A stretch of 64,000 nucleotides of DNA from Acidobacteriota bacterium (GTDB lineage Bacteria > Acidobacteriota > Aminicenantia > Aminicenantales > Saccharicenantaceae). The stretch spans positions 61,974 through 125,973 of the forward strand of contig JAKQUO010000045.1 in the NCBI GenBank assembly GCA_029569255.1, in the 5' to 3' direction. A program made the translations under genes and the position numbers. The notes beneath the pieces were generated by a model. That model was not told the DNA's origin and ran no database searches. It was given only the letters and a program-made list of their open reading frames with translations. Shown in pieces: positions 36,881 to 43,985 of the stretch (its first letter is position 1; the number at the start of each line of letters is the position of its first letter).

Positions 36881-36887
36881 TTTGTTC
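36872..36887 (-). promoter_or_regulatory. putative LexA operator (direct repeat)
   Basis: GTTCACCATTTT is followed directly by GTTCACCCTTTA; the two GTTC cores (36872-36875 and 36884-36887) are eight bases apart. Direct GTTC repeats are the LexA box type of Alphaproteobacteria (there N7). They overlap the first codons of lexA. Confidence 0.5.
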
Positions 36888-36896
36888 ACCCTTTAC

Positions 36897-36925
36897 AGAA
36901 TAGGGCCGCGGAGGGCGTTTGTCAA
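36897..36925 (-). promoter_or_regulatory. promoter of the lexA-dinB-dnaE2 operon
   Basis: On the minus strand TTGACA (36920-36925) and TATTCT (36897-36902) are 17 bp apart. Transcription should start about ten bases before the lexA ATG. Confidence 0.75.
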
Positions 36926-37078
36926 GAGGGAAAACGCCGAAGAAGAAGATCGGCGCCGACGCCGGTCCGGGCTAAATCGAGAACTCCGTTTCGCCCGCCC
37001 CGCGCGCCGGCCCGCCGAAATACGGGACGTCGCCGGAGACGAAATCGGCCCGAGACCGGCAGGGGTCCCCCCGGGCGC

Positions 37079-40000
37079 TCATCTCTGCTGCTGCCGGCGG
37101 CCCGAGCCGGGCGGACTCCCCCCGCTCGCCCCTTCGGACGGGCTCTTGACCCCGGACCCCCCGGGCGGGCATTTGACGTCGATCGCGGGGCCTTCGTAGA
37201 TCGAGACATAGCCGGCCGTTTCGCCCTCGGCGAGCTTGAAGAGATAGAGGGTGTAGTCGGCGCCCGGGGTGGCTTCGAGCTCGAAAGAGGGCCCGGACAG
37301 GCTGTAGAAGGACTGGCCGGTCCTCTCGTTGACGAGGACGGCCCAGGGCGCCGTATCCGTCGTCACGCTCATGACCGTCACCCTGATGATGTTGGTCCAC
37401 CAGGCGCCCGGCGAGGACTTGCCCTTGTAGGCGATGACCTTCGAGCTCAGGGCCGGCGTCGAGGGGAACCAGTAGCCGTAGGTCGTCCGGCCGCCGGCCG
37501 CCTCCCGCTTGACTTCGTACATGACGTTGTATTCGGAAGCGACGTAGGTCTCGGTCCGGTTCCCGGAAGCGCGCCGGGCCCAATCCCAGACGGGCCTCGT
37601 GACCTCTTTCTTGAAGTTGATCACGGGGACGCCAAAGACGTTCCCCCTGAGGAACGACGAGTTGTCCCGGGTCGGGCCGAAGCCGCGGCGCTTGACGAAA
37701 GCCTCGGCCTCGTCCGCCTTCATGCCGACCATGTTCCCCCAGTTCCATTCCCCGTCCCGGGCGTCGTTCTGCCAGTCGGACGATGTCCTCTCGATGACGA
37801 TCGTCCTCTCGCCGAGGAAATCGTCCGGGTCGAGCCAGGCCATGACAGCCCTGAAGAAGGAGGCCAGGTCCGTGAAGATGGTCTTGAAGAAGTCGATGAG
37901 GACCGGGATGACCGTGACGATCTTGAACAGGTTCCAGAGCCCCTTGCCGATGTCGCCCGAGAAGAAGCCCTCGAACATATTGGCCACGGCCGGCCCGAAG
38001 ATGGCCAAGCCGAGAAAGACCGCCCCCATGACGGTCGAACCGCCGCCGATCAGGGCCAGGGTCTGCAGGAAGTCCCCTCCCGTGAAGAGGAAATAGAGGA
38101 GATACCAGGAGGCGTCGAAGGCCCGTCCGGAGAACAGGTTGAAGAGCATCGACTGGAAGTCGGCCAGGCTCATTCCGCCGGAGAAGATCCCCTCGAGGAG
38201 CCGGAGGGCGCCCGACGAATCGATCCCGCCGCCGAGGCCGAGGACGGCGTCGGTGATGTAGGCCTGGAACTGGCTCATGATGGCCGCTTTGATGTCGCTC
38301 TGCATGCGGCGCATGATGTCCATGGCGGCCTGCTGGAGGCCGTCGGCGACGGAGCCCTTGCTGTTGTCCTCCTCCCAGAGCTGGACGGTGAACGCGGCCG
38401 GGGAGTTGAAGGTCAGATAGTCGAAGACGGTCCGGTCCTCGCCCTTGAGGCCGCGCTCGTCGCCCCGGCCGACCCCGCCGTAGGTCCGGGTCGTGTAGCT
38501 CGAGGTCCAGTTGAGGCAGCCGTCCTTGAGATACTTGAAGAAGGCCGTGTCGGAGGCGTCGAACTGGGGGAGCGTCGTGATCAGGTCGAAATAGGGCTCG
38601 TCGTCGGAAATCTCGTTCTTATTGAGGCAGTGGAACCAGTCCAGGGTGATCTTGTACCGGTAGTAATCGACGGCGGACGTCTTGCCGTCCATCGAGGCGA
38701 GTCCGCCGAGCGCCGCGGGGCCGGGAAAGAACGTCCGGACGAGCGCGCTCGGCGCGGCCCTCTCGGGGAGGTCGGCCCCGGCCAGGCGGAGCGTGTCGCG
38801 GAGCTCGCCCAGGCGGCTTTCGGAGCGGAGGGCCGTTCCGAGGCCGACGAGGCGGTCGACGGAGGCGAGGCGGGCCGGCTGGGCCGCCGTCCGGGCCTGG
38901 GCCTTGACCGCGTCCGGAGCGCCGCGGCGGGCCAGCGGGACGTTGGCCAAGGCGACCTTGTCGGGCGGCACGAGGAAACGGCCGGAGAAGGAGCCCTGGA
39001 CGATCCGCTTGACCTCGGGGCCCAGCCCCGGGCGGACCTTCTGGACGACGTCCGCGCCCAGGCGTTTGAGATCGAGACGCGTCCCCCGGCCCATCTGGGC
39101 GTAGCCGGGCGTGAAGTGGCGCGCCTTGAAGTCCGGCGAGATCTCCCGGTAGGCCTTGACGGCCCGGCTGACGTGGAGATCGAAGTCACTCTGGGTCTGC
39201 CCCTTCTTGTGTGCGCTCGCGCGGTAGTACTGCTTGAGCAGGCCGGAGTCGGCCGCGACCTCCTCGAGGTATTTGAAGAAGATCGGCACGAACAACCCGC
39301 CGAGCTCGTTCGACCGGCAGATCTCGGCGATCCGCTGCTCCATGAATTCGCGGAGCGGGGCGACGTCCTCTTCGACCACGGCGGTCTCGGCCTTCTTCAA
39401 GGCCGCGGCCCCTTTCAGGCCCGTGCGGATAGGTCTCGCGTCCCGGGTGGCGGCCTTGGCCTCGGGACGGGCGACGGCCCGGCCCGACACGGCGCCGCCT
39501 GTCCCCGCCTGGGCTTTTTCTCCCGCCGCCCGCGCCTGGGCGGCGGCCGGAGGCGTTTGAGCCTGGGCCGCCGGGGCCTGGGTTTGGGCGACGGGCGGGA
39601 CGGAGGAGCCCGGCGGCAGCTCGACCGTCAGCGTCCCGCGGGCGGCCGCGCCCTCTTTGAAGCCGACCACCGACACCTTCCAGCCGCTCCCCCTGGCGGC
39701 GAGCTCCTCCGTGAGGTCGAACTCGAGGCTCAGGGGGCTCGGCCCGTCGCGCCGGGCATAGGCCTGGGTCATGCCCGGGCCGTTGAGGATGAGGGCCAAG
39801 CTGGCCGCGGTGCCCGTCCAGACGGCCTGGGCCCGGACCTTGCCGGAGCCGGAGACCTCGAGCTCCATGACAAGCTTGTCGGCCCCGGAGAAGCTGAACT
39901 CGCGGCGGAGAGACGCCGCTTTCGCCTGGACGGGCGTCACGGCTGTTCCGGCCGGCCTGATCTGCCGGGGTTTGGGCGACGCCTCGAGGGGCGTCCAGAG

Positions 40001-40120
40001 GAACTGGCCGAGGAACAGGCAGCAGGCGACGGCCGCGGCCGCCCTCAGCGACGCGGAGAAGCGGGCGACCGAAAGGACGCCGCCTCTTGACATCGAGCGG
40101 ACATGAGTCGGATGGATCAT
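37079..40120 (-). CDS. large secreted protein of unknown function with a DEPYF-type beta domain
   Basis: The 1013-residue protein has a long signal peptide (hydrophobic core AAAAVACCLFLGQFLW), a pre-peptidase-C-like beta domain (about 65-165, ending GTLTVELPPG), a Pro/Ala/Gln linker (about 165-235) and a helical region. Around residues 485-600 is a beta domain with ITLDWFHCLNKNEISDDEPY, like the C-x-E-x-SDEPYF beta domain found in many secreted and toxin proteins. A strongly hydrophobic stretch follows (about 665-765: YLLYFLFTGGDFLQTLALIG, STVMGAVFLGLAIFGPAVAN, KIVTVIPVLIDFFKTIF). The C-terminal part is again beta-rich and ends in a Gly/Ser/Pro tail with QQQR. An AGGAGG site four bases before the ATG fixes the start. 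I cannot assign a function. Confidence 0.82.
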   Translation of the reverse strand: MIHPTHVRSMSRGGVLSVARFSASLRAAAAVACCLFLGQFLWTPLEASPKPRQIRPAGTAVTPVQAKAASLRREFSFSGADKLVMELEVSGSGKVRAQAVWTGTAASLALILNGPGMTQAYARRDGPSPLSLEFDLTEELAARGSGWKVSVVGFKEGAAARGTLTVELPPGSSVPPVAQTQAPAAQAQTPPAAAQARAAGEKAQAGTGGAVSGRAVARPEAKAATRDARPIRTGLKGAAALKKAETAVVEEDVAPLREFMEQRIAEICRSNELGGLFVPIFFKYLEEVAADSGLLKQYYRASAHKKGQTQSDFDLHVSRAVKAYREISPDFKARHFTPGYAQMGRGTRLDLKRLGADVVQKVRPGLGPEVKRIVQGSFSGRFLVPPDKVALANVPLARRGAPDAVKAQARTAAQPARLASVDRLVGLGTALRSESRLGELRDTLRLAGADLPERAAPSALVRTFFPGPAALGGLASMDGKTSAVDYYRYKITLDWFHCLNKNEISDDEPYFDLITTLPQFDASDTAFFKYLKDGCLNWTSSYTTRTYGGVGRGDERGLKGEDRTVFDYLTFNSPAAFTVQLWEEDNSKGSVADGLQQAAMDIMRRMQSDIKAAIMSQFQAYITDAVLGLGGGIDSSGALRLLEGIFSGGMSLADFQSMLFNLFSGRAFDASWYLLYFLFTGGDFLQTLALIGGGSTVMGAVFLGLAIFGPAVANMFEGFFSGDIGKGLWNLFKIVTVIPVLIDFFKTIFTDLASFFRAVMAWLDPDDFLGERTIVIERTSSDWQNDARDGEWNWGNMVGMKADEAEAFVKRRGFGPTRDNSSFLRGNVFGVPVINFKKEVTRPVWDWARRASGNRTETYVASEYNVMYEVKREAAGGRTTYGYWFPSTPALSSKVIAYKGKSSPGAWWTNIIRVTVMSVTTDTAPWAVLVNERTGQSFYSLSGPSFELEATPGADYTLYLFKLAEGETAGYVSIYEGPAIDVKCPPGGSGVKSPSEGASGGSPPGSGRRQQQR

Positions 40121-40232
40121 CGGTCCTCCTGCCGCCGTCTCGTCACGGGAGTTGGATAGGGATCTCCTTCGCGTGTTCGCCGAGGAGCCCCGGCTCGAGG
40201 ATTCTCGCTCGACCCTTCCCATCCCGGCCAAA

Positions 40233-40261
40233 AAGGTATCTCCGGCCCAAGCCGCTGTCAA
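40233..40261 (-). promoter_or_regulatory. promoter of the large secreted protein gene
   Basis: On the minus strand TTGACA (40256-40261) and TACCTT (40233-40238) are 17 bp apart, leaving a leader of about 105 bases. The rest of the gene-free stretch (40262-40571) has no supported gene. Confidence 0.65.
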
Positions 40262-40571
40262 GGCATTTTTTGAGCCGCTATCTATTCCTCGCGGCTTCCG
40301 CCGACGCCTCCGGGCCGGCCTGGCCTAAGGCTGCGTCGCGACCGAATCCTCGATCTGGCTGCTCCGCCTATTCCAGCGGCGCTTCGGCCGCGCTGGAAGT
40401 CGAGTTCCTCTTCGTCGCGACCCTGACCCTGGCCGGATCGTGCGGGCCGGCCCGGCAGCCGACGCGGGTCCCGGGAGTCAAGAAGCTCATTTGATCCCGG
40501 TTCGAAAGCCGGGCCCGCGCCCGCTTTCGCACACGCCCTCCGGCGGATGGGCCGCGGGCCGGCCTTCTCTC

Positions 40572-40600
40572 TTGACGACCGCGATGGTCCGTCGTCTAAT
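40572..40600 (+). promoter_or_regulatory. promoter of the lipoprotein gene
   Basis: TTGACG (40572-40577) and TCTAAT (40595-40600) are 17 bp apart; a strong AAGGAGG site follows at 40615-40621. Confidence 0.7.
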
Positions 40601-40626
40601 GAGCCTATCTCAAAAAGGAGGTTGAC

Positions 40627-41256
40627 ATGATCGCCGAGATGCTCCTCACGACGGCCAAGGCCCTGGCGGGCGTGCTCTTTTTCGCGGCCGTGGCCTGCGG
40701 AACGCCGGGTTCGTCCGGGCCGGCGGCGGCCCAGGAGTCGTTCCCCGACATGCCCACCTACGACATTTTCACCCGCGAAGAGCTCGGCCGGGATTTCATC
40801 AGGATCGAATACGACGAGCCGCTCGGCCGCTCGGAGCTCGGGTTCCTCATTCTTGTCCCGAAATCGTGGCAGGAAGTCCCGATCACCGTTTCGCGCGAGA
40901 CGGCCGAGCGCGACGACGAGAACCTCGTCCCGCTCGCCCTGCTCCAAGCGCCGGAGGACGGCGCGCGGATCGAGGTCGCCTATGTCCGCGTGCCCCAGGA
41001 CCCGGCGCTCGAGGAATGGGCCCGCGCCTACCTCGAGAGCGCCGGCCTGGAGGTCCTCCGCTACCAGACAGGCGCCTTTTCCGGCAGGGCGGTCTTCGAC
41101 ACGCTGCTCAAGGCCCCGGGGGACTACAAGGTCCGGATGACATTTTCCCGGCATGGGGACAAGATCTATATTGTCAGCGGCTCGGCCCCGGTCCCAGCCT
41201 ACGAGAAGTTCATGCGGATCTTCGGCGTCGCCGCGGTGTCCTTCAGCCTGCTTTGA
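40627..41256 (+). CDS. lipoprotein of unknown function
   Basis: The 209-residue protein has a lipoprotein signal (LAGVLFFAAVACGTPG, lipobox AVAC with Cys24) and is probably anchored to a membrane on the outside of the cytoplasm. The mature part is a single domain: YDEPLGRSELGFLILVPKSW, then ETAERDDENLVPLALLQAPE, VPQDPALEEWARAYLESAGL and FSRHGDKIYIVSGSAPVPAY, with the form of a PsbP/DUF1795-like fold ('f.v..P..W......'). That match is weak. The 3' half of the gene, with about 130 bases of downstream DNA, occurs again as a diverged copy 2.6 kb away (43545-43980). The intact copy has its own promoter and ribosome-binding site. Confidence 0.82.
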   Translation: MIAEMLLTTAKALAGVLFFAAVACGTPGSSGPAAAQESFPDMPTYDIFTREELGRDFIRIEYDEPLGRSELGFLILVPKSWQEVPITVSRETAERDDENLVPLALLQAPEDGARIEVAYVRVPQDPALEEWARAYLESAGLEVLRYQTGAFSGRAVFDTLLKAPGDYKVRMTFSRHGDKIYIVSGSAPVPAYEKFMRIFGVAAVSFSLL

Positions 41257-41387
41257 GCCGTCACCGCCTTGGCTGCCGAGGTCTCCGGCCTCTCGCCTTT
41301 CCGATCGAGCTCTATCGGCGACCTCTCCTGCCGACCTGCCGCTGTCCGGGCCTGGATCCCGTCGAGACGGAGGGATTCCCGCTGAGG
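40953..41387 (+). repeat. 435-bp direct repeat, left copy
   Basis: This copy spans the last 300 bases of the lipoprotein gene and about 130 bases after it. It matches 43545-43980 with roughly a dozen differences, including a one-base insertion. The two copies flank the lower-GC segment 41388-43544. Confidence 0.9.
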
Positions 41388-41530
41388 CAGCTCCGCGTGG
41401 TCTTGCAAAAAGCAGGTTCGCACTGCGCGACCAGACTCGCCCGCGTACGTCCACCGTGTGAGCGGCGGCGGTTTGACAAGGGGCTTACGATTCGTGTGGC
41501 GTCAGGCCCCGGGGCTTATTATGGCAGAAA

Positions 41531-41560
41531 CGAGGCAGGGGTGTAGCTGCCCCTGCCTCG
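41531..41560 (-). terminator. hairpin terminator of the C13-like protease gene
   Basis: CGAGGCAGGGG (41531-41541) pairs perfectly with CCCCTGCCTCG (41550-41560), loop of eight. On the minus strand it follows the stop by about 33 bases and a short GTTTCTG tract comes after it. Confidence 0.7.
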
Positions 41561-41593
41561 TCGGCAGATCACAAACCGATGCGTCGCCTGCGG

Positions 41594-43201
41594 TCAGTCC
41601 GCCGGATGAGAGGTCATTCCGAGCGTTCCCGGGTTGTGCAGCTGAGGCGTCTCGACGGAGTTCTCGTGTGCCGCCTCCCACAAATGCATTTCCAGCACGG
41701 AAACCTTCCCATTGCCGTTGGCGTCCGCGTTTATCGCGGCGCCCGTCGGAGTGGAACCGCTCAACGCGCTGATGATGTGGTAGTTGTACTCACCATGGGT
41801 GTACTTCACCCCAGCATACATCTCGTACTCATCGCCCACATACGCGTATTGCCACGCCTTGCAGGCCGTGGATATGAACGTCTTGTCGTTCGCAAGGTCG
41901 TCTATGAATCCGCCGCTGCGGCACTGCTGCATGAACACAAGCCTTTTCGCGCACGGTATCTGATCAAGCTTGGCCGCGAAGTCGGAGTCCTTATACCACT
42001 CGTCCATCAGACACAGATACGCTGTATTCCCGCCGGCTCCGTGGTCGAACGTCCACAGGAACAGCGTGTCCTCGCTGGTCATCTTGGTGATTCCGTTGGC
42101 GGAATCGCCGTTCTTGAGCCCGTCCAGGACCTTGTTCACCCAGCCGATGGTGGCGGGAAAGTCCGTCACTTTTTCGCCAGCGGGCGGCTTGTAGAACGGG
42201 TTCGCGCAGTTCCAGTCGTTGCCGTCGCCGTAGAGAACGTAAATGCTGGATTTGGTGAACCCCCTGGCCAGCAGAGTCTTATACATCCAGTAGGTGTCGT
42301 TCCAGAAACAGGTGTATGCTGCGCCGCTCTCGGCCACGTCTCCGCAGATCAGCACCGCATATTTGCGGGCCGGTAAATGCACCTCCGCGTCGGGAACTCG
42401 TCTCTTCCACTCTCTGACCGGCACCACCGATGCCCTGATCAGTTGAGGGATGTCGGTGTTGATCAGCCCCAGCTGGTTGCTGGATCCTCTGATGACTCTG
42501 ACTTTGTCTTCCTCGATAATCAACCCTCTGGGGTTCTGGACCGGGATATTGAGCCAGTTGCGGACGGGTTTGAGGTCCGGAGCCAGGCTGCGAACCTGCT
42601 GGCCCTTGCCGTCGAGCACGAACAGCCGGCCCTGTGAGAACGCCAGCGCGCTCGGGTCATCGCCCGGAGCCCAGCCGTGGGCCAGCACGCGCTTGGTTTT
42701 CGGGTCAATGGCGAACAGCGAGCTGGATAAGCCCGCCCTGATCCCCACGAAGATTTTCTGACCGTCGGAAGCAACGCTTGCCAGTTCTCCAGTGGCGAGC
42801 AGATTGCCCGGGATGAAGCCTCGTGCGTTCACTTCCGCAAGGTTCAACAGCTTCTCCGACTGCTTCGTGGAGAGGTTGAATGTAAAGATGCTGCGGTTGG
42901 CGCTGTCTCCGATCAGGAGCAGCCCAGGCCTGTAGGCTGCCAGACCTGCTATTGACTGTATCGGCGTGCCGTACTTCTCACCAACCGAACCGTCCTCGTT
43001 CAGTACGGCGATCTGGCCTCTGCCGGCTGCGAACATCTTGCCGTCAGCTTTGCAAAGCGTCTGCAGCTCCACGAGAGGCACAGCCGCTGTCAGCCCGGGC
43101 AGGGCTCTTGCTCCCGGTCGCACGACCTGTGCTGGGAACGTGGACATGGACACAAGAAGTCCTAGCGTGACAATGGGCAAACAAGTCCGCCTGCGATTCA
43201 T
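41594..43201 (-). CDS. secreted caspase-fold cysteine protease (C13 legumain-like), horizontally acquired
   Basis: The 535-residue protein has a signal peptide (MNRRRTCLPIVTLGLLVSM). Residues about 30-270 resemble a beta-propeller with repeats such as GQIAVLNEDGSVGEKYG, GLLLIGDSANRSIFTFNLS and GRLFVLDGKGQQVRSLAPDL. The C-terminal 250 residues are a clan-CD protease domain: KYAVLICGDVAESG opens it, the histidine is H387 in WTFDHGAGG, and the cysteine is C427 in FMQQCRSGGF. The legumain-like NPFYKPP segment supports family C13. A segment near the C-terminus, INADANGNGKVSVLEMHLW, looks like an EF-hand/dockerin-type Ca2+ site. The ATG at 43201 follows AAGGAGG by eight bases and so is preferred to upstream codons. 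Codon use shows many more A/T third positions than its neighbours. Confidence 0.85.
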   Translation of the reverse strand: MNRRRTCLPIVTLGLLVSMSTFPAQVVRPGARALPGLTAAVPLVELQTLCKADGKMFAAGRGQIAVLNEDGSVGEKYGTPIQSIAGLAAYRPGLLLIGDSANRSIFTFNLSTKQSEKLLNLAEVNARGFIPGNLLATGELASVASDGQKIFVGIRAGLSSSLFAIDPKTKRVLAHGWAPGDDPSALAFSQGRLFVLDGKGQQVRSLAPDLKPVRNWLNIPVQNPRGLIIEEDKVRVIRGSSNQLGLINTDIPQLIRASVVPVREWKRRVPDAEVHLPARKYAVLICGDVAESGAAYTCFWNDTYWMYKTLLARGFTKSSIYVLYGDGNDWNCANPFYKPPAGEKVTDFPATIGWVNKVLDGLKNGDSANGITKMTSEDTLFLWTFDHGAGGNTAYLCLMDEWYKDSDFAAKLDQIPCAKRLVFMQQCRSGGFIDDLANDKTFISTACKAWQYAYVGDEYEMYAGVKYTHGEYNYHIISALSGSTPTGAAINADANGNGKVSVLEMHLWEAAHENSVETPQLHNPGTLGMTSHPAD

Positions 43202-43247
43202 TCTGGATGTCCTCCTTACCTGCCAAGACTTTGTGCTGGACAGCATG

Positions 43248-43276
43248 AGTGTAATGTCATCGTGCCGTAGTGTCAA
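43248..43276 (-). promoter_or_regulatory. promoter of the C13-like protease gene
   Basis: On the minus strand TTGACA (43271-43276) and TACACT (43248-43253) are 17 bp apart. Confidence 0.7.
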
Positions 43277-43333
43277 TTGCATTACGGGCCGGCCGTGGCA
43301 GGCGACTCAAGTCCGGCGCGACATCGCGGGCGC

Positions 43334-43362
43334 TTGGCATTGAGGATTCTGGATAACAGAAT
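43334..43362 (+). promoter_or_regulatory. promoter of the truncated cysteine desulfurase
   Basis: TTGGCA (43334-43339) and CAGAAT (43357-43362) are 17 bp apart, divergent from the protease promoter. Confidence 0.5.
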
Positions 43363-43401
43363 TATTGTGCGGTCCCGGATGTCCGTGCAGGAGAGAGAAC
43401 A

Positions 43402-43550
43402 ATGCCTGATATCGTCTACCTCGACCACGCAGCGACTACGCCACTGGACTCTGAAGTCCTCGACGCTATGATGCCGTTTCTACGCGACAACTTCGGCAGC
43501 GCGTCCACCCTTTTTTCCATCGGACGCGAAGCCAGGGACGCCGTGGAGGA
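43402..43550 (+). pseudogene. truncated cysteine desulfurase (NifS/IscS) 5' fragment
   Basis: The first 49 codons code the N-terminus of a cysteine desulfurase: MPDIVYLDHAATTPLDSEVL and then DNFGSASTLFSIGREARDAV. The fragment stops at GGAGGACG, where the sequence changes into the second copy of the lipoprotein gene; in frame it runs on as DGARIEVAYVRV and then meets a frameshift. No PLP-lysine domain is present, so there is no enzyme. Its own promoter lies upstream (43334-43362). Codon use matches the foreign segment, not the host. It marks the right end of the insert. Confidence 0.85.
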
Positions 43551-43852
43551 CGGCGCGCGGATCGAGGTCGCCTATGTCCGCGTGCCCCAGGGCCCGGCGC
43601 TCGAGGAAGTGGGCCCGCGCCTACCTCGAGAGCGCCGGCCTGGAGGTCCTCCGCCACCAGACAGGCGCCTTTTCCGGCAGGGCGGTCTTCGACACGCTGC
43701 TCAAGGCCCCGGCGGACTACAAGGTCCGGATGACATTTTCCCGGCACGGGGACAAGATCTATATCGTCAGCGGCTCGGCCCCGGTCCCCGCCTACGAGAA
43801 GTTCATGCGGATCTTCGGCGTCGCCGCGGTGTCCTTCAGCCTGCTTTGAGCC
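43545..43852 (+). pseudogene. 3' copy of the lipoprotein gene, frameshifted
   Basis: This repeats the last 300 bases of the lipoprotein gene at 40953-41256. An extra G turns the codons for EEWARAY into a frameshift (GAGGAAGTGGGCC against GAGGAATGGGCC). After it the frame codes WARAYLESAGLEVLRHQTGA and continues to VAAVSFSLL. It lacks the signal peptide and N-terminal half. Several differences from the intact copy are synonymous (for example CAT/CAC and ATT/ATC), so the copy has diverged as coding DNA rather than by sequencing error alone. Confidence 0.85.
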
Positions 43853-43980
43853 GTCACCGCCCTGGCTGCCGAGGTCTCCGGCCTCTCGCCTTTCCGATCG
43901 AGCTCCATCGGCGACCTCACCTGCCGACCTGCCGCTGTCCGGGCCTGGATCCCGTCGAGACGGAGGGATTTCCGCTAAGG
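43545..43980 (+). repeat. 435-bp direct repeat, right copy
   Basis: It covers the broken lipoprotein copy and the following noncoding bases up to the end of the mgtA gene (43986). Homology to the left copy ends at GAGGGATTTCCGCT. Confidence 0.9.
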
Positions 43981-43985
43981 GGGCC

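Larger units (their letters stand above)
41388..43544. mobile_element. foreign inserted segment between 435-bp direct repeats
   Basis: This 2.16-kb block has clearly lower GC and different codon use from its neighbours. It holds a complete gene unit (promoter, ribosome-binding site, secreted C13-like protease, terminator) and the first 49 codons of a cysteine desulfurase. No transposase, integrase or insertion-sequence ends are visible. The right junction falls at GGAGGACG, common to the desulfurase and the lipoprotein gene. It may come from illegitimate recombination or a strain-mixture artefact. Confidence 0.7.

Noticed and set aside
40087..40494. Possible 135-residue gene ending SCGPARQPTRVPGVKKLI
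   Set aside because: It overlaps the leader of the large secreted protein, has no ribosome-binding site or promoter, and its composition is random-like.
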